DNA from: Verrucomicrobiota bacterium
Lineage (GTDB): Bacteria > Verrucomicrobiota > Verrucomicrobiia > Limisphaerales > JADJPG01
Length of the DNA: 64,000 nt
Assembly (NCBI GenBank): GCA_016713365.1
Contig: JADJPG010000104.1
Location: 1 to 64,000, forward strand
Direction of reading: 5' to 3'
Part shown: positions 18,183 to 27,659 of the stretch, piece after piece
How the letters are laid out: every line of letters begins with the position of its first letter
Numbering within the stretch: the first letter of the stretch is position 1
Made by a program: the position numbers and the translations under genes
Notes under the pieces: model-generated
The model's database searches: none
What the model saw: only the letters and a program-made list of their open reading frames with translations
Told to the model about the DNA's origin: nothing

Positions 18183-20198
18183 TCAAGGTTCCCGAACGAT
18201 TCGATAAAATCTCGGCCGGCCAAGAGCCGCGTTCGAATCGATGTAGCTGGCGACGTTCGATGACGTCTGAACGGTGGCAAGATCGTTCCACTGTCCAGCC
18301 GAGAGCTTCTCACGCCATTGGACGACGTAGGATCCCGGCAGCGGGGCGCGCCATTGCAGCTTCCAGCCCGACGCCACTCGCGCAACTGAGAGAAGGCGTG
18401 GTTCAGTTGGAGCACGAATGTAGCCGGGCGAACCAACATCTCCGCCTTCAACCGCGAGAAAGGCTCCATTCGTGCCCGGCTGACTGAGTTGATCGCAGCA
18501 ATAATCATCGGGAACCTCCGGGTCGATCGTGAAGCTGACTCCGATGGCTGCCGGAAAATCCAAGGCGGAATAGGAAACGAAAGTGAACTCGGATCTCGGC
18601 CAGCTCACCACGTCGTCATCACTCGTGGCTCCCATGTTCCAAAGCGCCAGGCCATCGCTTGTGTTGCTACTGAAGCTGTATCCGCCGCCTACGTAGGTGA
18701 CGACTTGTAGAGATGGCGGCAGGTTCGTCCAACCCCACCAGCGCTGGAACTCTTCAGCCGACATGTTCTCCACGAAGACGATCGATTCGTTGGGTTGAAT
18801 GAAGATGTGATTGGTGTTCACCCACGCGTATTGGAGACTCGGCAATGGAGAAGCTTGGGCGCTTGTCTTCGTGAAGTCATCGAACCGATAACCGAACAGG
18901 TCCACAATGTTCGTTCCGAAGTTGGTCAACTCCCACCAGTCGTGATGGTCCCCTTGCGGAAAGCTCTTCTGCACGGCCATCAATTCAGTGACGCGGAGAT
19001 CGGGACGCTCGAACACAAGGAGCCCGGCGATGTTCGTGGCAGCCCCGTGAGCGTTGCGCACCACGATCGAGTAAACGTTAGTGCCCACCTCGTGAGGTGC
19101 AGTGATTTCAAGATTCCAATTGGTCGCGAAAGGCAGGTCCGCGCCATTGCGGCGCCATTGATAGAACGGGTGAGGCACACCAGTGGCGACCGCTCTGAAA
19201 CTCGCGGTTTGATCGACAAACACCCAAAGGTCCGTGGGCGACTGGAGAAAACGCGGAGGAGTCGGAGTGGTGTTGACAGTGAGCACCGCCGGCGCACTAG
19301 TCACGCTCTGGGACGAATTGCTCAAGACGACGTGGTAGGCGCCCGCATGAACTTCCTCGGCGTTGGACACGACGCAGGAAGAGTAACGCGCGCCGGGAAT
19401 GGGCACGCCGTTGTGGAACCATTGAAGTGTCGGTCGCGGTAAGCCGGAATAGCTCACGTCGAACTGGACCCGATCCAGCAGATTCACAGTGATGTTCGTT
19501 GGCTGATCGACGATGCGGCACGGCACAGGGCCGCTGTGAGAACCCGGCGAGCCGACATCGTCCGAAGTGGCGGCCTGCCTCGCGCCGCCGATTCCTACGA
19601 TGCTGTTAACGCCCCATTGTCCGGAGATTGAGTCATAGGTGAAAAACGAACCGGGAGTCGCCGGACCAAGGATGACCGAGTCCACCACATCCGCGACATC
19701 CATGGCGAAAGGCGACCAAAGGGAAAGACCGTCGCCGGTCGCCGCCAGCCCGTAACCGTCGTCAACATACGGGATCACCTGCACCGTCGGCGCCAGCGCC
19801 CACCACGCGCGGAAATCCGCCGCGGAAAAAGAATTGCTCTCGTAGAACACAATCGACTCGTTCGGTTGAATGACGACTCCATGAAACGAATCAGCAAACG
19901 CCTGAATGAGACCGCCCGTATCGTCATTGAACCGATATCCTGTGAGGTCGACTCGGTTGGTGCTGAAGTTGGTCAACTCCCAGTAGTCAGGACCTCGCGT
20001 CACCAGATTGGTGCCGAACGTATTTGCTGAGGCAGTCATGACTTCGGTGATGGCCAGTTGGCCGGCGACCTCCAGTTGCAGCAGCCCCGCACAGACAAGG
20101 CACGGTCCCCAACGCCGAATCAGTCCTTGCAGAATGCCTCCGCTCACCCACGCTCGCGTCCCGTCCGCCGGTCGTATGAAATCTGGTGACGTGTTCAT
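18183..20198 (-). CDS. Lamin-tail-like / Ig-like exported protein
   Basis: 671 aa with the order LTD-like, Ig-like, Ig-like, LTD-like. The two lamin-tail-like units share phrases: DYWELTNFSTNRVDLTGYRF and WWELTNFGTNIVDLFGYRF, then IQPNESIVF in both. The Ig domains lie at about residues 230-310 and 315-395 (TLQWFHNGVP, PFYQWRRNGA). The C-terminus is the shared tail GWKLQWRAPLPGSYVV ending FYRIVREP. The N-terminus is long before its hydrophobic stretch (PCLVCAGLLQLEVAGQ), so export is likely but the signal is atypical. Its ATG overlaps the kinase stop (ATGA), which couples its translation to the kinase. Confidence 0.75.
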   Translation of the reverse strand: MNTSPDFIRPADGTRAWVSGGILQGLIRRWGPCLVCAGLLQLEVAGQLAITEVMTASANTFGTNLVTRGPDYWELTNFSTNRVDLTGYRFNDDTGGLIQAFADSFHGVVIQPNESIVFYESNSFSAADFRAWWALAPTVQVIPYVDDGYGLAATGDGLSLWSPFAMDVADVVDSVILGPATPGSFFTYDSISGQWGVNSIVGIGGARQAATSDDVGSPGSHSGPVPCRIVDQPTNITVNLLDRVQFDVSYSGLPRPTLQWFHNGVPIPGARYSSCVVSNAEEVHAGAYHVVLSNSSQSVTSAPAVLTVNTTPTPPRFLQSPTDLWVFVDQTASFRAVATGVPHPFYQWRRNGADLPFATNWNLEITAPHEVGTNVYSIVVRNAHGAATNIAGLLVFERPDLRVTELMAVQKSFPQGDHHDWWELTNFGTNIVDLFGYRFDDFTKTSAQASPLPSLQYAWVNTNHIFIQPNESIVFVENMSAEEFQRWWGWTNLPPSLQVVTYVGGGYSFSSNTSDGLALWNMGATSDDDVVSWPRSEFTFVSYSALDFPAAIGVSFTIDPEVPDDYCCDQLSQPGTNGAFLAVEGGDVGSPGYIRAPTEPRLLSVARVASGWKLQWRAPLPGSYVVQWREKLSAGQWNDLATVQTSSNVASYIDSNAALGRPRFYRIVREP

Positions 20199-22456
20199 TC
20201 GTCATCCTCGAAGAGTTCGCGGGGATCCGCTGATTGAACCTGACGTTCACCCTCAAAAGCGCGCACCTCATTCGTGAGCATACGGCGCAACGAGTCGTAG
20301 TACGCGTCCTCCACCGCGACAATGCGAGAGAGCTGCCGTCGATCCGGACCTCCGAGGAACTCGATGGTCTTGGTGCTGATCAACGCCTGCCGAAAGGCCT
20401 CCACGACGGCCGGTTCCATGTTGGTGCTCGCCACCCACAGCTGCGGCGGGCTTTCGAAGCCGGAAACAATCTCCAGCCAATGCTTGGTCAAATCCTGGAC
20501 ATACTCGCGCCGGGCCACGCCGATATCCGCCAGGTTGTTCGTCACTGCGGCGATGGCCGCCGCGTGACTGTGAGACCGTTCCAGAGATGCCACCCGCAGT
20601 CCGACGTTCTCTACCTTGGTGACATAATCGGATTTACCGTACCAGTGCCTCCACTCCAGAAGGTCCGCTCCATGAACTCCAGCGCGGGCCAGTTGCACCT
20701 TGCCCAGCAAACTGATCGTGGCGGCCGGACTTCCGAAGGCCATTCGTTTGCCAGTGATCTGATTGATATTGGTAATTCCCGTTCCCTTCCGCGCGAAGAA
20801 GACCGCCGGTTTCGGATTCTCATCGCGAGCGATGGCGATAAGGCCCGGCTGAATCGCCTTCGCTTTCACGTAGGCCAGCGGCCCCACCGACGAAAAGTTC
20901 ACCATCCCAGGACCGGCAGCCATCGCCTCCACCACTTTGTCCGTCTTATACTTGAAGAGCTTCAAATCCAGCAGGACCCGTTGCCCCAGCTTGGCCGTCA
21001 TTCGATTCTCAATCTCGGCAAACGGTCCCGCATACTTGCTCACCTGGCTTAAAGGATTCTCCGTGACGCTGACGCCCATCGTTAATCGAAGATACGGCGC
21101 GTCATAATCGACCTCGCGTTTCGGCTCATCGAGAAACGCCGAAAGCTGCTCGGAACTGATATACTCAAACTTGCGATTCGGGTCAGGCCACAAGCGTTCG
21201 ATGCCCGCAATGATGCCCGCGAGAATCGCCTCCGCTCGTTGTCGAGCCACCTTCTCCCCCTTCTCAGCTTCCTGACGCGCCTGTTCCGCCTGCGTCTGCG
21301 AGTGCCGAAGCTGCACCGCCAGAATCGTCGTGACGACAATGCCGAAAACCAATACCGCGATGAATGAGGCACCCACTGGATTCCGCCGAACCCATCGCTG
21401 CAAGCGTTCGAAATCACCCACTGGCCGCGCATGGATGGGCACTCCCGCGATCCAACGTTCAAGATCCTCCGCGAGTCCTTTCGCGGACGCGTAACGAGCG
21501 ACCGGATTCTTCTCCAAACATTTCAGGCAGATCGTAGCGAGGTCCGCATCCACCTGCCCTTTCGTCAGCTGGGTCGGACTCGTGGCCTCCATGTCCGTGA
21601 CTTGACGCAACGTCTCCACCGGAGTCGCCCCTTGAAACGGCACTCGTCCGGTCAGCAATTCGTAGAGAATGACGCCGAGGCTGTACGTATCCGAAGCCGC
21701 GGTCAGCTTGTCGCCTCGCGCCTGTTCCGGCGACATATAAGCCGGCGTTCCAGCGATCGATCCCGAATCAGACAACCCCACCTCCTCGTCCGCGAGCTGG
21801 GCCAGACCAAAGTCTGTCAGGTGCGGCTCGTCGTGGGCATCCATGATGATATTTCCCGGCTTGATGTCCCGATGCAGCACGCCGTGGTCGTGCGCATATT
21901 GCACGGCCCGGGCCGTCTTCGCAATCAACCGGGCGATGCGAATCTGCATCGCCCGCAGATCCACCTTGGTCAGGCCCGAGGGTGGCAGACGGAATTCACT
22001 CCGGGCGAGAAGCCGCGACAAACTCTCGCCAGCGATCAATTCCATGGTGAAGAATAGATCACCGTCCTCGTCACCGATGTGATAGATCCGGACGATGTTC
22101 GGATGACGCAACCGCGCCGCCACCTCGGCTTCCAATTGAAACCGCCGGATGGCCCGATTGGAACTCGCCCGACTTTCCAGCACCATCTTCAGCGCGACTT
22201 CCTGATTGAGACTGAACTGGTGCGCCTTGTAGACCACACCCATCCCGCCGCGCCCGATCAGTTCGATCAACTCGTAGTCGCCGAAACGCCGATTGGATTT
22301 CGAGACACGGGGCGATGCTCCCGGCAGCGCCGACCGGTCTGTTCCCAGTTCCAGCGCGCCGCTCAAAACACACTGCGGGCACAGACCTTGGTCACCCAAA
22401 ATCGGCTGCCCGCAGTCCGGGCAAAGCTTCGCATCACTCTTCGCGGTCACTCTCAT
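20195..22456 (-). CDS. Ser/Thr protein kinase fused to a PhnD-like periplasmic binding domain
   Basis: About 753 aa (ATG 22456; TTG 22468 possible). The N-terminal zinc ribbon is CPDCGQPI...CPQC. The kinase domain (~60-340) has the glycine loop GRGGMGVVY, the Lys in VALKMV, HRDIKPGN, DFGLAQ, AYMSPEQA and SDTYSLGVILYELLTGR, so it looks active. One membrane helix follows (ASFIAVLVFGIVVTTILAV), then a short coiled coil. The C-terminal ~300 residues resemble phosphate/phosphonate-binding proteins: LRLTMGVSVTENPLSQ, GPGMVNFSSVGPLAYVKAKA, NQITGKRMAFGSPAATIS. The design is a transmembrane sensor kinase that reads an anion or similar ligand outside. It follows the ECF sigma gene by 37 nt, so the pair probably forms one signalling unit. 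Confidence 0.85.
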   Translation of the reverse strand: MRVTAKSDAKLCPDCGQPILGDQGLCPQCVLSGALELGTDRSALPGASPRVSKSNRRFGDYELIELIGRGGMGVVYKAHQFSLNQEVALKMVLESRASSNRAIRRFQLEAEVAARLRHPNIVRIYHIGDEDGDLFFTMELIAGESLSRLLARSEFRLPPSGLTKVDLRAMQIRIARLIAKTARAVQYAHDHGVLHRDIKPGNIIMDAHDEPHLTDFGLAQLADEEVGLSDSGSIAGTPAYMSPEQARGDKLTAASDTYSLGVILYELLTGRVPFQGATPVETLRQVTDMEATSPTQLTKGQVDADLATICLKCLEKNPVARYASAKGLAEDLERWIAGVPIHARPVGDFERLQRWVRRNPVGASFIAVLVFGIVVTTILAVQLRHSQTQAEQARQEAEKGEKVARQRAEAILAGIIAGIERLWPDPNRKFEYISSEQLSAFLDEPKREVDYDAPYLRLTMGVSVTENPLSQVSKYAGPFAEIENRMTAKLGQRVLLDLKLFKYKTDKVVEAMAAGPGMVNFSSVGPLAYVKAKAIQPGLIAIARDENPKPAVFFARKGTGITNINQITGKRMAFGSPAATISLLGKVQLARAGVHGADLLEWRHWYGKSDYVTKVENVGLRVASLERSHSHAAAIAAVTNNLADIGVARREYVQDLTKHWLEIVSGFESPPQLWVASTNMEPAVVEAFRQALISTKTIEFLGGPDRRQLSRIVAVEDAYYDSLRRMLTNEVRAFEGERQVQSADPRELFEDDE

Positions 22457-22493
22457 TGTTGAATTCAACCCGGCCGGTCCATCGTCATCCCGC

Positions 22494-23249
22494 TCACCGC
22501 GCGAGCACGGAAATCAAATACCGAATCTCATCATCCGTCTCCCGAGGATCGTTCACCGTGCGCTCGATCTCCCTTCGCACGACCTTGAAGAACTGTTGGC
22601 GCAACTGGTTCGCAGCGGACTTCACCCCCTGCTCCGTCATACCATGCTGCCGGGCAATCTCCGCGTAACTGGCCTCCGTCCTCCCTCCCAGCGTGAGGTT
22701 CTGCAGTGCCTGGAACAATGCTCCCTTTCCACGAGCGACGTATTTTTCGCGCAGCGCTTCGTGGCCGCGCAACAAGATTGCCTGCGCCCAGCGCCGTTCA
22801 AAGATCTGATCAGGAGTCAGGCAGTCACTGGGTTCCACCGCCTCCCGCTCCTCGGCTTCCAGCGCATCCCGGGAGAAGATGATTTTGCCACCACCGCGCT
22901 TGAGCGCCTCCGCCCGATCCCGTTCGTCCGAGAGAAAATGTTTCAGGCAGGTCAGCAAATAATTTCGGAACCGGCCGGCTCGCTCGCCGACTCCATTGAG
23001 CAACTGCTTCTGCAAGAGATGCTGATAAAAACCCTGCGTCAAATCCTCCGCGTCCTGCGGACCGTAACCTTCCCGTCGAATGAACTGATACAACGGCTGC
23101 CAGTAGGCTCCTGCAAACCGGTCCATCGCCTCCCGCGCACCGTCGGCGCCCTCGGATCGCGCGCGGAGAATGATCGTCCACTGCGTTTGCTCAAATCGTC
23201 CGTTGCAGGCGCGAGTGTCCCCGCAGCTGACTGGAACGATGTTGCTCAT
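22494..23249 (-). CDS. ECF-type RNA polymerase sigma factor
   Basis: 251 aa from ATG 23249 (MSNIVPVSCGD). Region 2 has YGPQDAEDLTQGFYQHLLQ, and region 4 is the helix-turn-helix EASYAEIARQHGMTEQGVK. It is longer than typical ECF factors because of an acidic insert between the regions (~120-160). It leads an operon with the PhnD-like kinase, which could control it by phosphorylation, as for other sigma/kinase pairs. A promoter of the TTGGAAC-18-CTGTAGG type lies about 85 nt upstream, and the same motif precedes two genes downstream of the operon, so autoregulation is likely. Confidence 0.85.
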   Translation of the reverse strand: MSNIVPVSCGDTRACNGRFEQTQWTIILRARSEGADGAREAMDRFAGAYWQPLYQFIRREGYGPQDAEDLTQGFYQHLLQKQLLNGVGERAGRFRNYLLTCLKHFLSDERDRAEALKRGGGKIIFSRDALEAEEREAVEPSDCLTPDQIFERRWAQAILLRGHEALREKYVARGKGALFQALQNLTLGGRTEASYAEIARQHGMTEQGVKSAANQLRQQFFKVVRREIERTVNDPRETDDEIRYLISVLAR

Positions 23250-23333
23250 GGAACCACAGAATAGTGGCCTTGAGTCGGCAGGCGAGGTCGATTTTCGCCA
23301 TTTTTCGAGACAGACAGACGCAGTCATCCGTTA

Positions 23334-23365
23334 CCTACAGGGGGGTCTGCGGAGAAAGGTTCCAA
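23334..23365 (-). promoter_or_regulatory. ECF-type promoter, copy 3 (sigma gene)
   Basis: Read on the minus strand: TTGGAAC (23365-23359), 18 nt, CTGTAGG (23340-23334). It is the third copy with identical spacing and sits before the sigma-kinase operon. Confidence 0.7.
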
Positions 23366-23424
23366 GAAAAATTTCTCCAGCCTCACTGAAATTGATTCAT
23401 CGCTGATGGAGCTGCCCTCGCACC

Positions 23425-23440
23425 GGCAGTGATCACTGCC
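23425..23440. promoter_or_regulatory. 16-bp perfect palindrome in an intergenic region
   Basis: GGCAGTGATCACTGCC is its own reverse complement. It lies in the ~315-nt gap between the sigma promoter and the end of the WD40 kinase gene, about 60 nt upstream of the promoter. The rest of the gap (23366-23682) shows no gene. It could be an operator; chance is possible. Confidence 0.35.
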
Positions 23441-23682
23441 AACAGTCTATCGCCCCGCCGCATCCACGCGCACCACATCGTCTCAGTTTTCCATCCTTCG
23501 GGTGACGCTCGCCCTCTTCCGGCGTGTGGAGATCAGATGAGTTCATCAACCTCGCAGTCGCAGGGTAGAAATATCTGAACCTCGAACTCACCGCCGTGGC
23601 ATCATACTCCAAATGAGACATGGACTGGCGGATCGAATCGGACTTCGGGAATGTTACCGCGCCAAAAAAACAAATGCAGCAA

Positions 23683-26600
23683 TCAGGGAGCGTCGGTTTG
23701 GTCGACGACTTTCGGCAGAGTCACCGCCGCCGGATCGGCCTCGACCCGGAGAGGTTTCCCGGCGACCGCCGGAAGTGGCGGATACGGCGGAAGCGACCAG
23801 TCCAGACCCATGGACGAAAGTTCGGCGCGCAGGTGACGCAGGTTCCAGAGCTGGAACGAGCCGGGTTGCCGGACCACCAGCAATTCATCTCCGCGCGGAT
23901 TGAACGTCACGTCGAACGGCAACGGGCCGATCGGCAACGTGGCGAGGTCAGCCTTCGTTTCAATGTCCAGCAGCTGCAGTTTGCGGTCGGCCACGGTCAC
24001 GGCCAGCATGCGGCTCGAGGGATCAAAGGAGCACGCGGCGCGCGCGGAAGTTTCGGCTTCGCGCGGAATGCGATGGTGCAGGTTCCAGCTGTCCGTTTTC
24101 CAGACCGTCACCTCCCCAGCCTCCATGCAGGCGACCCATCTTGAATCCGGGCTGAACACAATCGAGATCACGTGGCGGACTGGCAGGCTGGCGACGGATT
24201 TTCCGTTGGAGAGGTTCCGGATTTGAACCTCTCCTTTTCCGACGGACGCCAAAACTTTTCCGTCAGGGCTGGGCTGCGGAATGCTGGACGAGCGAACCTC
24301 GGGAACGAATTCCTCGAGCGGCTTTTGCGCGGCGACATCAAACCAAGAGGCCCCCACCTGGGAAGCGATCAGCAGTTTTCCACCATCCCCGACGAGACGG
24401 AAAACGGTGGGGCCGCGGGAAAGCGATTGAGCCAAACGTTCAGGCGGACCGACACGCACCAACGATCCGTCCTGTTCCCAATCCAGCGTCCAGCGGAAGA
24501 GCTGATCGTTCGCGCTGGCGAACAGGGATCGGCCATCGGGGGTGAACTCCAAATGAAACCCGCCCTCAGCGAACGGAACCGGCAGAACGACGGGCGGCGC
24601 AGGATTCGAGGCCGGGAAAAGTTGAACAGCCCGGCGCTCGTAAACGGCAATGAGCCTGCCATTGGGGGAGAACGCGGCAGTGGTGGCAAATCCCCTCGCC
24701 GCCGGTTGATGGAGTGATTTCACCGTGTAGTTCTGAAGGACACGGTGATCGGCCACTTCGTAAGCGCGCGCGGTGCAGCCATCCCACGGAACGAAACCAA
24801 GGCGCCGACCATCGGCGCTCATGCGGAGGTTGTTGCCTCCCGAAGGCGCGAACAGGACCTCACGCTGATTTTCGAGACTCCAGACGCGCAATGACGTGTC
24901 CCAGGCGGAGGAGAAGAGCCATTCACCTGCAGGGTCGAAGGCGAGACCGACAATTCGGCTTTCGTGTCCGATGAACGACCCAAGCGACCTGCCTTCCCGG
25001 CTGTCCCAGACTTCGAGGCGGTCGACCTGCGCGACTGCGAGCTGCCGTCCGTCAGGATGCCAGGCCATGGCAGAAACCTCGTTCTTGGCCGTGAATGCGC
25101 CGACCCTTGCGCCGTCCGCCGTGCGATGGATATAAACGCGGTTGCGACTGCCGCCCGCGAAATATTCTCCGGATGGGCTGAAGAAGACTTCCGCTCCCTT
25201 GAACGGCTCCGCGCCGAGCTGCTGCTTCCGCAGCGTCCCCACATCCACAATGTGCAAAGTGGAATCCCGGTACTGCAGCAACAACGAACGACTGTCGGGC
25301 GTGAAGCACCGCAGCGTGGCACCGGCGGTCAGCGAGAATTCCCGCGGCTGATTGGTGACCGCCTGCAGATCCCACATCCATCCGCGGTGCAACGCGTCGA
25401 CAGTCGCGACGTACCGCTCGTCCGGGCTGGAGACGGCCGCCTCAATCGGCAATCCATCGCCGCGCAGTTCGTGGAGAATGCGGTCGGTCGCCACATCGCG
25501 GATCGTCAGGTTTCCGCGGGCATCGTTGGTGCCGTAAATGCGGAAACTGCGACCGAAGTTGAATGAATCCCAGAGCGGCGTCTTGGCCCATTCCTTGTAG
25601 AGCCGCACGTCGGGCAAGAGCAGGCAGTGGATCGCCTCATTGCGAAAATCCAGGCTGTTGGTCAATTGCGCGGCGCGCGTGATTTCCGCCAGGCTGTCGA
25701 ACCGCTGGCCGGGCTGGCCGGAGCGGCGGTTGGCGCGAACCCAGTTGAACTTCGCCTCGCGCATCTGCGCGACCGCATCCGTCTCGGCGTGCTCGGCCCG
25801 GAGACGTTGTTGCTCGGCCCGCGTCTTTTGCCAATCAGCCCAGACGAATCCGCCGATCGCCAGCGCCATGACGATGGTGGCGGCAATGCCGTACTTGGCG
25901 AGAAAGGCGAAACGCCGCTCCATCAAATGCAGGCGGCGCACCGATTTGCCGGCCTGCAACAACACCAGCTCCTGCCACATGGCGTCCGCTGACGGATAGC
26001 GCCGGGCCAGCTTGTTGTCGCACGCCCTCAGGGTAATTTCGTTCAGCTCCAGCAAGTCCCGCCGGTCCGGCAGCGTCATCAAGTCCTCGGGCAGATTCGG
26101 GAAATCGTGGCGGTCGCGGCCGGTGCTGATTTCGTAGAGCACCTTACCAAGGCTGAAGATGTCCGCCGCCGCAGTGCCCGGCCCTTCCGGCGGCACGAAG
26201 CCTTCCGTTCCGACGAACGAATGCGACGTGTCGATGGCCGAAACGAGCCCGATGTCCGCCAGCTTGGGCACGCCGTGAACGAACACGATGTTCGACGGCT
26301 TGATGTCGCGATGGACGAGCCCATTCTCGTGCAGATGCGCCAGCGCCCGGGTCAGCGCGAGGCTGATGGACAGGCATTCGGCGGCGGGCAGGCGACGTTG
26401 CCGGGTGCGCAGTTCCTTCAACGTCTTGGGCACATAGCGCTCGGGAAAAATTTCCTCGCCGGTCTCGATGTCGTCGGCCAGCTCCATGACGTAGTAGAAG
26501 AAACCTTCCGCGTCGTTGCGGCCCACATGTAGGAGGCCGACTTGCGAATCCTGCCCGGCAGAAACCGGCTCAAAGCGTTGAATGCCGGCGAACTCACGGT

Positions 26601-26763
26601 CGAAGGGACGTTCATCCTCGAAGCTGGAGCGGCGGACGATCTTCACCGCCCGGTAAACGCCCGTCACGCTGCGCGCCAGCCAGACCTCGCCGTACGCGCC
26701 GCGTCCCACGCACCTCAACAGTGCGTAGTCCGGAATAGGCGGTGGCGCCGGCGGCATCGACAC
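23683..26763 (-). CDS. Ser/Thr protein kinase with C-terminal WD40-like propeller
   Basis: 1026 aa from GTG 26763 (or ATG 26757). The kinase domain (~12-260) has GRGAYGEVWLA, the Lys in RAVKIV, HRDIKPSN and DIFSLGKVLYEISTGR. The DFG motif is DIG (KLADIGLVSA) and the activation segment ends GFVPPE instead of APE, so the metal-binding Asp is kept but the loop is unusual. A membrane helix follows at about 290-310 (YGIAATIVMALAIGGFVW), then WD40-like repeats over the last ~650 residues (VSAMAWHPDGRQLAVAQVDR, IVGLAFDPAGEWLFSSAWDT, VISIVFSPDSRWVACM). It follows a sigma gene by 80 nt. The propeller should lie outside and bind a protein or ligand. Confidence 0.85.
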   Translation of the reverse strand: MSMPPAPPPIPDYALLRCVGRGAYGEVWLARSVTGVYRAVKIVRRSSFEDERPFDREFAGIQRFEPVSAGQDSQVGLLHVGRNDAEGFFYYVMELADDIETGEEIFPERYVPKTLKELRTRQRRLPAAECLSISLALTRALAHLHENGLVHRDIKPSNIVFVHGVPKLADIGLVSAIDTSHSFVGTEGFVPPEGPGTAAADIFSLGKVLYEISTGRDRHDFPNLPEDLMTLPDRRDLLELNEITLRACDNKLARRYPSADAMWQELVLLQAGKSVRRLHLMERRFAFLAKYGIAATIVMALAIGGFVWADWQKTRAEQQRLRAEHAETDAVAQMREAKFNWVRANRRSGQPGQRFDSLAEITRAAQLTNSLDFRNEAIHCLLLPDVRLYKEWAKTPLWDSFNFGRSFRIYGTNDARGNLTIRDVATDRILHELRGDGLPIEAAVSSPDERYVATVDALHRGWMWDLQAVTNQPREFSLTAGATLRCFTPDSRSLLLQYRDSTLHIVDVGTLRKQQLGAEPFKGAEVFFSPSGEYFAGGSRNRVYIHRTADGARVGAFTAKNEVSAMAWHPDGRQLAVAQVDRLEVWDSREGRSLGSFIGHESRIVGLAFDPAGEWLFSSAWDTSLRVWSLENQREVLFAPSGGNNLRMSADGRRLGFVPWDGCTARAYEVADHRVLQNYTVKSLHQPAARGFATTAAFSPNGRLIAVYERRAVQLFPASNPAPPVVLPVPFAEGGFHLEFTPDGRSLFASANDQLFRWTLDWEQDGSLVRVGPPERLAQSLSRGPTVFRLVGDGGKLLIASQVGASWFDVAAQKPLEEFVPEVRSSSIPQPSPDGKVLASVGKGEVQIRNLSNGKSVASLPVRHVISIVFSPDSRWVACMEAGEVTVWKTDSWNLHHRIPREAETSARAACSFDPSSRMLAVTVADRKLQLLDIETKADLATLPIGPLPFDVTFNPRGDELLVVRQPGSFQLWNLRHLRAELSSMGLDWSLPPYPPLPAVAGKPLRVEADPAAVTLPKVVDQTDAP

Positions 26764-26843
26764 CCAACGTTATCGGATTATGTCCGCGAAGGAATATCCA
26801 GATCGCGCGCTGCCAAGAAGCCGCATCCGGGAAAGCCCGGTGG

Positions 26844-27485
26844 TCATTCCAGTGCCTTGGAGAGCTGCTCGACTTCCTGCTTCAACAACTTGGTGAGCCG
26901 ATGGTGCACGATGTAAACTTGGACCCGCGTCACCCCGAGTTCGCGGGCCACATCGCCGGCGGCCATGTGCCGGCGCGTGTAGAGGTCGAAGATCTGGAGA
27001 TGCTTCGGCTTCACCTCGCGGCTGATGCGCTCCATGGCGACTTCCAGGATGTTGCGCTTCCACTCGGACTCCCAGGCGTCATCAAAGCTCGGCTGACCCG
27101 GCACCCGCTCAATCGTCGGCGTGCGGGTGTTGGTCCCGTCGGCTGCGGATGATTTCACGGTTCCGGCCGGAGCGCGGCGGCGGAACTGATCGGCAACTCG
27201 CCAGCGCGTGAGATTAAGCAGCCAGCTCTTGAAGGATCCCCGATCCGGGTTCGACTCGAACTCATGAATGGTTTTAGCCACGGACAGCAACGTCTCCTGC
27301 TCCACGTCCTTCGCCTCGGCCTCCGTGAGACCTGACTTTATGGCCACCGCGCGGATGAGACGGGAATAGGTCTCGGTGAACTCCTGCCAGCTCCGTGAAT
27401 CGTCCCAGTTCTTCAATCGCCCCAGCAGACTGGCGCGCGTGGCGAGAGTGTCCTCGCGGTCAGGCGAATGTCGGGGCTCAGGCAT
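26844..27485 (-). CDS. ECF-type RNA polymerase sigma factor
   Basis: 213 aa from ATG 27485 (MPEPRHSPDRED). The GTG at 27560 would give 25 more residues but would overlap an inverted repeat, so the ATG is preferred. Region 2 has TEAEAKDVEQETLLSVAKTI and FKSWLLNLTRWRVADQF. Region 4 has DVARELGVTRVQVYIVHHRL, a helix-turn-helix. It is paired with the WD40 kinase 80 nt downstream. It is distinct in sequence from the sigma factors at 22494 and 54425. Confidence 0.85.
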   Translation of the reverse strand: MPEPRHSPDREDTLATRASLLGRLKNWDDSRSWQEFTETYSRLIRAVAIKSGLTEAEAKDVEQETLLSVAKTIHEFESNPDRGSFKSWLLNLTRWRVADQFRRRAPAGTVKSSAADGTNTRTPTIERVPGQPSFDDAWESEWKRNILEVAMERISREVKPKHLQIFDLYTRRHMAAGDVARELGVTRVQVYIVHHRLTKLLKQEVEQLSKALE

Positions 27486-27520
27486 CTTTTGCACGGGAGG
27501 ATAACGAATCGGGGCGGGAA

Positions 27521-27557
27521 ATCTTACAAAAAATCTTTTTTCGCGGTTTTGTAAGAT
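27521..27557. promoter_or_regulatory. 11-bp inverted repeat between divergent genes
   Basis: ATCTTACAAAA (27521-27531) and TTTTGTAAGAT (27547-27557) form a perfect inverted repeat around a 15-nt AT-rich centre. It lies 36 nt before the sigma ATG and about 100 nt before the YadA-head gene, which diverges. It fits a dimeric repressor site or a hairpin in the leader. It is AT-rich in a GC-rich genome, which makes chance less likely. Confidence 0.5.
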
Positions 27558-27659
27558 CACGCCGATCTCGCTCGTTCCCCTGCCGTGTCATTTTCGAGCC
27601 CCGAACCCATAGCGATGCGCCGCCAGTCCCCGACGCGCGGTCTGCCCTGCCAAAGCCTC

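Noticed and set aside
27485..27560. GTG 27560 as sigma factor start
   Set aside because: It would place the inverted repeat inside the gene and add residues unlike sigma factors; ATG 27485 is more natural.
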